Shown: positions 8,511 to 17,326 of the stretch, in pieces
Position numbering within the stretch: the first letter of the stretch is position 1
Layout of the letters: every line of letters starts with the position of its first letter
Assembly (NCBI GenBank): GCA_027731885.1
Contig: JAQCAO010000005.1
Location: 1-26,175 of the forward strand
Reading direction: 5' to 3'
Length of the DNA: 26,175 nucleotides
Source of the DNA: Actinomycetota bacterium
GTDB lineage: Bacteria > Actinomycetota > Actinomycetes > Nanopelagicales > Nanopelagicaceae
The notes under the pieces: model-generated
What the model was told of the DNA's origin: nothing
The model's input: only the letters and a program-made list of their open reading frames with translations
Databases searched by the model: none
Position numbers and translations under genes: made by a program

Positions 8511-8537
8511 TTAGCACTCAAGGGTCGAGTCTGCTAA
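8511..8537 (+). promoter_or_regulatory. CIRCE operator (HrcA binding site)
   Basis: The left arm TTAGCACTC (8511-8519) matches the CIRCE consensus exactly. After a 9-base spacer the right arm is GTCTGCTAA (8529-8537), which matches GAGTGCTAA at 7 of 9 positions. Spacing is exactly canonical. HrcA should repress groES-groEL here and release it on heat shock. hrcA itself is not in the window. Confidence 0.9.
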
Positions 8538-8611
8538 TCACTGCAGATCTCCCAATGAGGACGTTCTACTAGAAACAACTCTAAATAACTCTAAGTAAAA
8601 GGAGCACCACC

Positions 8612-10545
<1,934 letters not shown>

Positions 10546-10566
10546 CGCTATTTAGTTTCTAAATAA

Positions 10567-10608
10567 GAAATCCCCCACAACTCTTTGAGTGCGGGGGATT
10601 TCTCTTTA
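10567..10608. terminator. Bidirectional intrinsic terminator between groEL and whiB
   Basis: GAAATCCCCC (10567-10576) pairs perfectly with GGGGGATTTC (10593-10602). The inner bases can extend the hairpin through ACTC and GAGT. A T-rich run follows on the + strand (TCTTT), and on the minus strand the stem is followed by TTATTT. It can therefore end both groEL (+) and whiB (minus), which converge here. Confidence 0.9.
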
Positions 10609-10616
10609 AGAAGTTT

Positions 10617-10916
10617 TTATGAAGCTTCGTAAATCGTTGGCTCTTCTTTACCAAGCAATACTGCGCGATCATCTTCAGATAAACCGCCCCAGATTCCGTA
10701 AGGCTCTTGCACTGCTAACGCGTGTGCGCGGCATGCCTGGATGACTGGGCAAGATGCGCAGACCGCTTTAGCTGCGTTTTCGCGATTGCGTCGTCGTGGT
10801 CCACGTTCGCCATCTGGATGAAAGAACATCTCGGCCGGAAGATCGCGACAGGCGCCTTGGTACTGCCATTCCCAATGATCTGCGATTGGAAGCGGTAGAC
10901 GTGATAGTTCAGCCAT
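10617..10916 (-). CDS. whiB3: WhiB-family Fe-S transcriptional regulator, WhiB3/WhiD type
   Basis: This 99-residue protein has the four cluster ligands Cys23, Cys53, Cys56 and Cys62 in the CX29CX2CX5C pattern and the GIWGG turn at residues 74-78. The stretch FFHPDGERG at 31-39 and the ending EPYGIWGGLSEDDR place it with M. tuberculosis WhiB3 and Streptomyces WhiD rather than WhiB1 or WhiB2. These proteins bind a 4Fe-4S cluster, respond to redox state or NO, and work with the primary sigma factor. Start ATG at 10916 has AGGAG six to ten bases upstream. The location next to groEL matches M. tuberculosis. Orthologues are linked to sporulation or redox and lipid control; the role here is unknown. 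Confidence 0.95.
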   Translation of the reverse strand: MAELSRLPLPIADHWEWQYQGACRDLPAEMFFHPDGERGPRRRNRENAAKAVCASCPVIQACRAHALAVQEPYGIWGGLSEDDRAVLLGKEEPTIYEAS

Positions 10917-10946
10917 GTTGGACTCCTTACCTTGTTGAGTAAACCA

Positions 10947-10975
10947 ACCCTACAATCGCGCCATAGGTTGTTCAA
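10947..10975 (-). promoter_or_regulatory. Promoter of whiB
   Basis: Read on the minus strand, TTGAAC (10975-10970) and TAGGGT (10952-10947) are separated by 17 bases, a good match to a primary-sigma promoter. The start near 10939 gives a leader of about 22 bases containing the ribosome site AAGGAG. The 107-base region 10917-11023 is shared with the divergent regulator gene. Confidence 0.6.
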
Positions 10976-11023
10976 GTACCTTTCGCTTCAAAAGTTGTTC
11001 GTTTCATCACTTATTTTTCCCTT

Positions 11024-11950
11024 TTGAGCCTATTTCAAGTGGTGAGCCAGGCCACTTCACGCCACGATAACGCCGTGGAAGAGATGCTGACCGTTGCTGC
11101 CGTGGCCCGGCGGATAGGAGTCGCTCCAGCCACCCTTCGAACGTGGGCCCGCCGCTATGGCCTTGGCCCCTCAAGCCACGAGGTCGGTGAGCACCGCCGT
11201 TATTGTCCTGGCGATCTAGCCAAGCTAACTCTGATGCGCCGCTTAATCAGCGCAGGAGTTGCACCTGCAGAAGCTGCAGAGCAAGCGTTGGCACATACGG
11301 GTGAAGTCAAGATTGAAAAAATCATTAAGAATTTTCAAGTCCGGCAAGATGTCGTCGACGCAATCGTTAACGCAGCAAATATCTTAGATAGAAATTTTGT
11401 AGAAAGCCTCATACGTAAAGATATTGATAAGTATGGAGTCATTGATAGTTGGCAAGAAGTTATAGTCCCGGTTTTAGTAATAGTTGGAGAAGCTTGGGCG
11501 CTAACTGGCACTGGTATTGAAGTAGAGCACTTGCTCTCCGAGACAATTACATCGGTATTGCGCGATCACACCAAAACAATGAAAACTCCGATTAATTCAC
11601 GTCCAGTATTGCTCGCCTCCGTTGGTGAAGAGCTCCACACCTTGGCTCTCCACGCATTGCATGCAGCGCTCTCCGAATTAAAGGTGGAATGCCACTTCTT
11701 AGGTGCGCGCACTCCGCTTTCTGCGCTCTCAACTGTCGTTTCGCGAAGCGCACCACCTGCTATTTTTCTCTGGGCCCAGTTGCCGAAAAATGGCGATCCA
11801 ATTTACTTCCGCGATACGCCAGAGATACGCCCAGCACCGCGCTATATCTTGGGTGGGCCAGGCTGGGACCGTGAAGAATGTGCAGATGTGGCCTTCGCTG
11901 ATGATTTAGCGCTGGCTTGTGAGCAGATTAAGCAGGCTTTAGGAGCCTAA
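11024..11950 (+). CDS. MerR-family regulator with CarH/LitR-like adenosylcobalamin photoreceptor domain
   Basis: The protein is up to 308 residues long. An N-terminal MerR helix-turn-helix (LTVAAVARRIGVAPATLRTW, then RRYGLGPS and GEHRRY) spans residues 22-90. A helical bundle follows at 95-185, and a B12-binding fold from about 195 to the end. Two features match CarH: a W-x9-EH motif (Trp158, Glu168, His169), which in CarH caps the adenosyl group, and GEELH with Glu203-x-His205 in place of the lower-ligand motif. The fold ends with ILGGPGW. The family represses carotenoid genes in the dark as a B12-bound tetramer and leaves DNA on illumination. TTG at 11024 has TATTTT six bases upstream; GTG 11039 or 11042 and ATG 11084 are alternatives. 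The first 200 bases are unusually GC-rich (62-72%). Confidence 0.85.
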   Translation: MSLFQVVSQATSRHDNAVEEMLTVAAVARRIGVAPATLRTWARRYGLGPSSHEVGEHRRYCPGDLAKLTLMRRLISAGVAPAEAAEQALAHTGEVKIEKIIKNFQVRQDVVDAIVNAANILDRNFVESLIRKDIDKYGVIDSWQEVIVPVLVIVGEAWALTGTGIEVEHLLSETITSVLRDHTKTMKTPINSRPVLLASVGEELHTLALHALHAALSELKVECHFLGARTPLSALSTVVSRSAPPAIFLWAQLPKNGDPIYFRDTPEIRPAPRYILGGPGWDREECADVAFADDLALACEQIKQALGA

Positions 11951-11959
11951 ATCTCAAGT

Positions 11960-13110
<1,151 letters not shown>

Positions 13111-13121
13111 GGAAGGCCACC

Positions 13122-14231
13122 ATGGATATCGAAATCGCACCAGGAAAACGCGCCCGCCAAGCCTTCTCATTTGATGACATCGCAATCGTGCCCAGCCGGC
13201 GCACTCGCAACCCCGAAGATGTATCAACTGCTTGGCAGATAGATGCCTATAAATTTGAGATTCCAATGCTGGCAGCGCCTATGGATTCAGTTGTTTCGCC
13301 AGATACTGCAATTGCAATCGGCAAACTCGGCGGTTTAGGTGTTTTAAATCTAGAAGGGCTTTGGACTCGTTACGACGACCCACGTATTCCACTTGGTGAA
13401 ATCGCATCGATGCCCGATAAACACGCCACCCGTCGTATGCAGGAAATCTATAGCGCACCGATTCGCCCAGAGTTAATTAAAGAACGAATCAAAACAATTC
13501 GCGATGCTGGCGTGACTGTTGCGGCATCTCTATCACCACAACGTACTGCCGAACTGCATAAAGCGGTGATCGATGCCGGCGTTGATATCTTCGTCATTCG
13601 CGGAACCACTGTTTCAGCAGAACACGTTGGCAATGATGAATCAGCGCTTAACCTAAAGAAATTTATCTACGAACTAGATGTCCCAGTGATCGTTGGTGGA
13701 GTTGCCACCGCAACTGGAGCGCTTCACTTGATGCGCGCTGGTGCAGCTGGCGTTCTTGTCGGTTTCGGCGGTGGGGCCGCACACACAACTCGTAAAGTTT
13801 TGGGAATTGAAGTTCCGATGGCATCTGCAGTTGCTGAAGTCGCTGCCGCGCGCCGCGAGTACTTAGATGAATCAGGTGGACGTTATGTACACGTGATTGC
13901 AGATGGTTCTGTTGGTCGATCTGGTGATATCGCAAAGGCGATTGCGTGTGGAGCTGATGCAGTAATGATGGGTTCTCCTCTGGCAAAGGCATTTGAAGCG
14001 CCTGGGTTAGGTTGGCATTGGGGATCAGAAGCGCATCACCAAGAGTTGCCACGAGGTGAACGTGTCAATGTTGGCACTGTCGGTTCCATTGAAGAAATAT
14101 TGCTCGGACCATCACATACATCAGATGGTTCGATGAACTTATTCGGCGCTCTTCGTCGTGCGATGGCTACATCTGGTTACTCAGATGTGAAGGCTTTCCA
14201 GCGCGTAGAAGTAATTATTCACGGGGCTTAA
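13122..14231 (+). CDS. guaB3: GuaB3-type IMP dehydrogenase family protein, catalytic Cys replaced
   Basis: This 369-residue barrel protein is of the actinobacterial GuaB3 family (IMP_DH_rel_2, TIGR01304). It shows [43 protein letters not shown], and the phosphate-binding [14 protein letters not shown] with [14 protein letters not shown]. At the position of the IMPDH catalytic loop it reads [11 protein letters not shown], with His221 where IMPDH has the nucleophilic Cys. It probably cannot act as a normal IMP dehydrogenase. The family is known in high-GC Gram-positives alongside a true guaB; its function is not established to my knowledge. AAGGAAGG lies before the ATG. It sits between guaB and guaA, four bases before guaA. 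Confidence 0.93.
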   Translation: MDIEIAPGKRARQAFSFDDIAIVPSRRTRNPEDVSTAWQIDAYKFEIPMLAAPMDSVVSPDTAIAIGKLGGLGVLNLEGLWTRYDDPRIPLGEIASMPDKHATRRMQEIYSAPIRPELIKERIKTIRDAGVTVAASLSPQRTAELHKAVIDAGVDIFVIRGTTVSAEHVGNDESALNLKKFIYELDVPVIVGGVATATGALHLMRAGAAGVLVGFGGGAAHTTRKVLGIEVPMASAVAEVAAARREYLDESGGRYVHVIADGSVGRSGDIAKAIACGADAVMMGSPLAKAFEAPGLGWHWGSEAHHQELPRGERVNVGTVGSIEEILLGPSHTSDGSMNLFGALRRAMATSGYSDVKAFQRVEVIIHGA

Positions 14232-14235
14232 TCTA

Positions 14236-15786
14236 TTGAATTCTAAGAGCGGGGTCTTGGTCATCGATTTTGGTGCGCAGTATGCCCAATTAATCGCGCG
14301 ACGAGTGCGTGAAGCTAATGTTTACTCTGAAATTGTCCCATCACATATTACTGCTGCCGAAGTAGCTGCAAAAAATCCAGCTGCCATTGTTTTATCTGGT
14401 GGACCATCTAGCGTTTATGCAGATCACGCCCCGAAATTTGATGCTGAAATTTTAAAACTTGGAATTCCAGTATTCGGAATTTGCTATGGTTTTCAGGCGA
14501 TGGCGGCCGCGCTCGGTGGGGTAGTAAGCCAGACGGGAAAATCAGAGTTTGGGCGCACCGAAATTAAGGCCGAAGCTTCATCAAAGATATTTAAATCTCT
14601 GCCTGCATCGCAGCGCGTCTGGATGTCGCACGGTGATGCGGTTACTCAAGCGCCAGCAGGATTTACAGTCTGTGCAGTAACTGCGGATACTCCGATCGCT
14701 GCCTTTGAGGATGCCACGGGAAAGATTGCGGGAGTGCAATTTCATCCAGAAGTTTTGCACTCTGAGCACGGACAAGCCATTTTAAAGAATTGGTTAATCA
14801 ATATTGCAGGGTGCCAACCAGATTGGACAACGGGCAATATCGCAGAAAACGAGATCGCCAAAGCTAAAGCTTTAATCGGCAGCAAACGGGTTATCTGCGG
14901 ATTATCAGGTGGCGTTGATTCTGCGGTGGCCGCGGCAATTATTCAGCGCGCAGTCGGTGCACAACTTACCTGTGTATTTGTCGATCACGGTTTATTGCGC
15001 AGCGGCGAATCAGAACAAGTACAACGTGATTTTGTCGCTGCGACAGGCATTGATTTAGTCGTCGTCGATGCGGTTGAGCAATTTCTCAGCGCTCTTTCAG
15101 GCGTCACTGACCCTGAAACGAAGCGAAAGATTATCGGCCGCGAATTTATCCGCTCTTTTGAAAAAGCCGCTCGCGATATCGCAGCCGGTGGCGATGTCGA
15201 ATTCTTAGTACAAGGAACTCTCTATCCCGATGTTGTGGAATCGGGCGGCGGCACGGGCACAGCAAACATTAAGTCACATCACAATGTTGGCGGCCTTCCT
15301 GATGATTTAAAGTTCACGTTAGTAGAACCACTGCGCACGCTCTTTAAAGATGAAGTCCGCCAAGTTGGTTTAGAGCTAGGACTTCCTGAAGAAATCGTCT
15401 GGCGCCAGCCTTTCCCTGGTCCCGGACTTGGAATTCGCATTATTGGCGAAGTTACCAAAGAGCGCTTAGAATTATTGCGTCACGCAGATTTAATCGCGCG
15501 CGAAGAGTTAAAGTTGGCTGGGCTCGATCGCCAGATCTGGCAATGCCCAGTTGTGTTATTGGCTGATGTTCGTAGCGTTGGGGTACAAGGCGATGGTCGT
15601 ACTTACGGCCACCCAATAGTTTTGCGTCCGGTATCTAGTGAAGATGCCATGACTGCCGATTGGTCACGGATTCCTTATGAGACGTTAGAGAAAATTTCAA
15701 CTAGAATTACCAATGAAGTTCGTGAAGTAAATCGTGTGGTGCTTGATGTCACGAGCAAGCCACCAGGAACGATCGAGTGGGAATGA
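14236..15786 (+). CDS. guaA: GMP synthase (glutamine-hydrolysing)
   Basis: This 516-residue protein has an N-terminal class I glutamine amidotransferase with Cys83 in FGICYGFQ and His169/Glu171 in VQFHPEV, then an ATP-pyrophosphatase domain with SGGVDS (223-228), and the dimerisation domain ending KPPGTIEWE. It makes GMP from XMP, ATP and glutamine. I accept TTG at 14236, four bases after guaB3: the homologous region starts at once ([18 protein letters not shown]) and no ATG is in reach. GGGG about 10 bases upstream may be the ribosome site. The last codons (IEWE and stop) are the first copy of the 34-bp repeat array that follows. Confidence 0.97.
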   Translation: MNSKSGVLVIDFGAQYAQLIARRVREANVYSEIVPSHITAAEVAAKNPAAIVLSGGPSSVYADHAPKFDAEILKLGIPVFGICYGFQAMAAALGGVVSQTGKSEFGRTEIKAEASSKIFKSLPASQRVWMSHGDAVTQAPAGFTVCAVTADTPIAAFEDATGKIAGVQFHPEVLHSEHGQAILKNWLINIAGCQPDWTTGNIAENEIAKAKALIGSKRVICGLSGGVDSAVAAAIIQRAVGAQLTCVFVDHGLLRSGESEQVQRDFVAATGIDLVVVDAVEQFLSALSGVTDPETKRKIIGREFIRSFEKAARDIAAGGDVEFLVQGTLYPDVVESGGGTGTANIKSHHNVGGLPDDLKFTLVEPLRTLFKDEVRQVGLELGLPEEIVWRQPFPGPGLGIRIIGEVTKERLELLRHADLIAREELKLAGLDRQIWQCPVVLLADVRSVGVQGDGRTYGHPIVLRPVSSEDAMTADWSRIPYETLEKISTRITNEVREVNRVVLDVTSKPPGTIEWE

Positions 15787-15886
15787 AATGAACACTCGCA
15801 AAGAGATCGAGTGGGAATGAAATGAACACTCGCAAAGAGATTGAGTGGGAATGAAATGAACGCTCGCAAAGATATCGAGTGGGAGT
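15775..15886 (+). repeat. 34-bp tandem repeat derived from the guaA 3' end, about 3.3 copies
   Basis: Copies lie at 15775-15808, 15809-15842, 15843-15876, and a partial one at 15877-15886. Copies 1 and 2 differ at one base; copy 3 carries two further changes. Each begins with GAGTGG, the end of guaA, and includes its TGA. Each copy can fold: CGAGTG pairs with CACTCG across a 13-base loop. In copy 3 the changes (C to T before GAGTG, A to G in CGCTCG) keep the stem through G-U pairs. No T-tract follows, so it is not a simple terminator. The partial last copy supplies AGTAGGA as ribosome site for the next gene. Confidence 0.92.
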
Positions 15887-15888
15887 AG
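15788..15888 (+). other. Three tandem 10-codon ORFs inside the repeat array
   Basis: Each repeat carries ATG, ten codons and a stop: 15788-15820 (MNTRKEIEWE), 15822-15854 (MNTRKEIEWE) and 15856-15888 (MNARKDIEWE). Each start lies one base after the previous stop, beginning with the guaA stop, so a reinitiating ribosome could run through all of them. Differences among copies are synonymous (ATC/ATT, GAA/GAG), conservative (T to A, E to D) or stop for stop (TGA/TAG). The shared IEWE ending is copied from GuaA. Whether they are translated is unknown; they could be a by-product of the duplication. Confidence 0.35.
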
Positions 15889-15898
15889 GAACTCGACT

Positions 15899-16576
15899 AT
15901 GAAAAGAATTGCTGCGTTCTGTGCACTGGCAATCGCTGCGACTGCATTAACCTCAATTTCGGCAAACGCTGCTGAGCGCCCAACATCTCTCGAAGAGTGC
16001 GCTAAGCCAACGGCTAAAGCTCACGCACCTGCGACGGTAAAGCAACCAAAGCGCGCTAATCGAAAACTCGCGACCACAATGACGATCACAACAAATTGTG
16101 GCGTGATAACAATTACGATGAACCCGGCAGCGCCACAGACAGTTACTAATATGGCCGCGCTGGCGCGGGCCAGATACTTTGATAAGTCATATTGTCATCG
16201 CTTAACTACTGAAGGAATTTTCGTTCTCCAATGTGGCGATCCATCTGCACAGGGTCGTGGTTCACCTGGCTCTTGGACTGGCTATAAGGATGAAAACTTG
16301 CCGAAAGGATTAGGAATTACTTATCCTGCGGGAACAGTTGCGATGGCTAACTCAGGGCCAAATACCAATGGCAGCCAATTCTTCTTAGTCTATAAAGATA
16401 CCGCTCTGCCGGCTAAATATACGATCTGGGGCAAGATCACAAGTGGCCTGCCTTTACTTTTGAAGATCGAAGAAATAGGGGCCTATAAAATTGATAAGAC
16501 TTCAGGTAAGGCTTATTACGCAGGAGATGGTTATCCGGTTCAACCAGTAGAGATTAAAACAGTTCGAGTCCGTTAA
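15899..16576 (+). CDS. Exported cyclophilin-type peptidyl-prolyl cis-trans isomerase
   Basis: This 225-residue protein has a Sec signal peptide (MKRIAAFCALAIAATALTSI, cleavage near SANA at residue 24), a Lys/Ala-rich linker to about 60, and a cyclophilin domain: TITTNCGVITITMNPAAPQT, YCHRLTTEGIFVLQCGDP (the FHR-like catalytic Arg), GTVAMANSGPNTNGSQFF, and YTIWGKITSG. It would assist folding of exported proteins outside the membrane. The lipobox pattern is absent, so it is probably secreted or held by its signal. It follows the guaA repeat array by ten bases and has no promoter of its own that I can see. Its stop overlaps that of the converging gene. Confidence 0.92.
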   Translation: MKRIAAFCALAIAATALTSISANAAERPTSLEECAKPTAKAHAPATVKQPKRANRKLATTMTITTNCGVITITMNPAAPQTVTNMAALARARYFDKSYCHRLTTEGIFVLQCGDPSAQGRGSPGSWTGYKDENLPKGLGITYPAGTVAMANSGPNTNGSQFFLVYKDTALPAKYTIWGKITSGLPLLLKIEEIGAYKIDKTSGKAYYAGDGYPVQPVEIKTVRVR

Positions 16577-16588
16577 TTTGTATTAACG
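16571..16588. repeat. Inverted repeat across two convergent overlapping stop codons
   Basis: CGTTAAT (16571-16577), a TTGT spacer and ATTAACG (16582-16588) form a perfect 7-bp inverted repeat. It contains the TAA of the cyclophilin gene and the minus-strand TAA of the deacetylase gene, which overlap by two bases. It is the only hairpin at this junction. It is AT-rich and lacks a flanking T-tract, so it would be a weak terminator at best. Confidence 0.5.
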
Positions 16589-17298
16589 ATCTTAAAAGCC
16601 TCTGCGATTCGACCATCTGGTAATCCACCAATTCCAGCGTTACGTTGGCCCCACTCGCGGACCATATTCTCTAGCTCTTGATTGTGAGCAGTTTGTGACG
16701 CGTGCGCGCGCAACGCTTTCATCTTTAAGTCGAAGGTATCAGTTATATCCACCCAATGATCTGGTTGGGCAAAGCCCATCATCCAAACTTCTTTAACGCG
16801 ATGTGGTTGCAGGCCTTCTTTATCTAGCAAATCGGTGAAGGCAAATGGATTACGTGCATCTGGATAAACCGCCTGAATAGCCGCCTCTCCCGCTGCTAAG
16901 TGATCTGGGTGGCTGGCGCCAATTCGATCCCAATTACGTTCAGGTGATTGGCAGACCATGCGATCTGGTTTGCTGATACGAATACGCCGAACAATATCTT
17001 TACGAAGAGCGATAGTTGGTTCGAGGTGGCCATCTACATAATTTAGGAAAGTAATATCAGTAACGCCGATTGCTGCGCCAGCTTCACGCTGTTCGCGCTG
17101 GCGGATCGCGGGCATCTCTTCTTTAGTAAAGCCAGATTCTTCGCCGCCCTGGTCGCCATTTGTGCAGAAGACATATGCAACCTCAATACCAGCCTTTACC
17201 CATTGTGCAATCGTTCCGGATGCGCCAAAGTCTGAGTCATCGGGATGGGCATTGATGACAAGTACACGTTTGATTTCAGAATTCGGTAGCGGCTCCAT
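16573..17298 (-). CDS. PIG-L/LmbE family deacetylase
   Basis: This 241-residue protein shows the LmbE zinc site: AHPDD near residues 17-21 and HPDH in the middle (GASHPDHLAAGEAAI), together with the opening RVLVINAHPDDSDFGASGTIAQW. Family members are zinc-dependent N-deacetylases of sugar-linked compounds, including the mycothiol enzymes MshB and Mca; this sequence does not match Mca closely, and I cannot name a substrate. I chose ATG at 17298. A longer reading back to 17457 would run through pcrA and has no family residues. Only 28 bases separate it from the divergent pcrA start. A -10 (TAGGCT) lies 8 bases before the ATG, so the mRNA is probably leaderless. Confidence 0.88.
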   Translation of the reverse strand: MEPLPNSEIKRVLVINAHPDDSDFGASGTIAQWVKAGIEVAYVFCTNGDQGGEESGFTKEEMPAIRQREQREAGAAIGVTDITFLNYVDGHLEPTIALRKDIVRRIRISKPDRMVCQSPERNWDRIGASHPDHLAAGEAAIQAVYPDARNPFAFTDLLDKEGLQPHRVKEVWMMGFAQPDHWVDITDTFDLKMKALRAHASQTAHNQELENMVREWGQRNAGIGGLPDGRIAEAFKIVNTN

Positions 17299-17306
17299 GA
17301 CAGTTA

Positions 17307-17319
17307 AGCCTAATAGACT
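17307..17319. promoter_or_regulatory. Overlapping divergent -10 elements for the deacetylase gene and pcrA
   Basis: On the + strand TAGACT (17314-17319) ends 7 bases before the pcrA ATG. On the minus strand TAGGCT (17312-17307) ends 8 bases before the deacetylase ATG. Both would start transcription at or one base from the start codon, with no Shine-Dalgarno for either gene. The two elements lie one base apart, so the 28-base intergenic region is nearly all promoter. Neither has a convincing -35. Confidence 0.45.
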
Positions 17320-17326
17320 CCCCGCC

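Noticed and set aside
11041..11220. GC-rich start of the MerR-like gene as a sign of horizontal transfer
   Set aside because: Only the first part of the gene is affected, and similar patches occur at the ends of core genes livM and tsaD, so transfer is not the simplest explanation.
15775..15886. Repeat array read as a CRISPR
   Set aside because: The units are directly adjacent with no spacers between them, and the first unit is the guaA coding end.
17162..17326. Longer N-terminus for the PcrA helicase
   Set aside because: The frame is open, but it would overlap the divergent deacetylase gene by more than 130 bases, and helicase homology starts right after the ATG at 17327.
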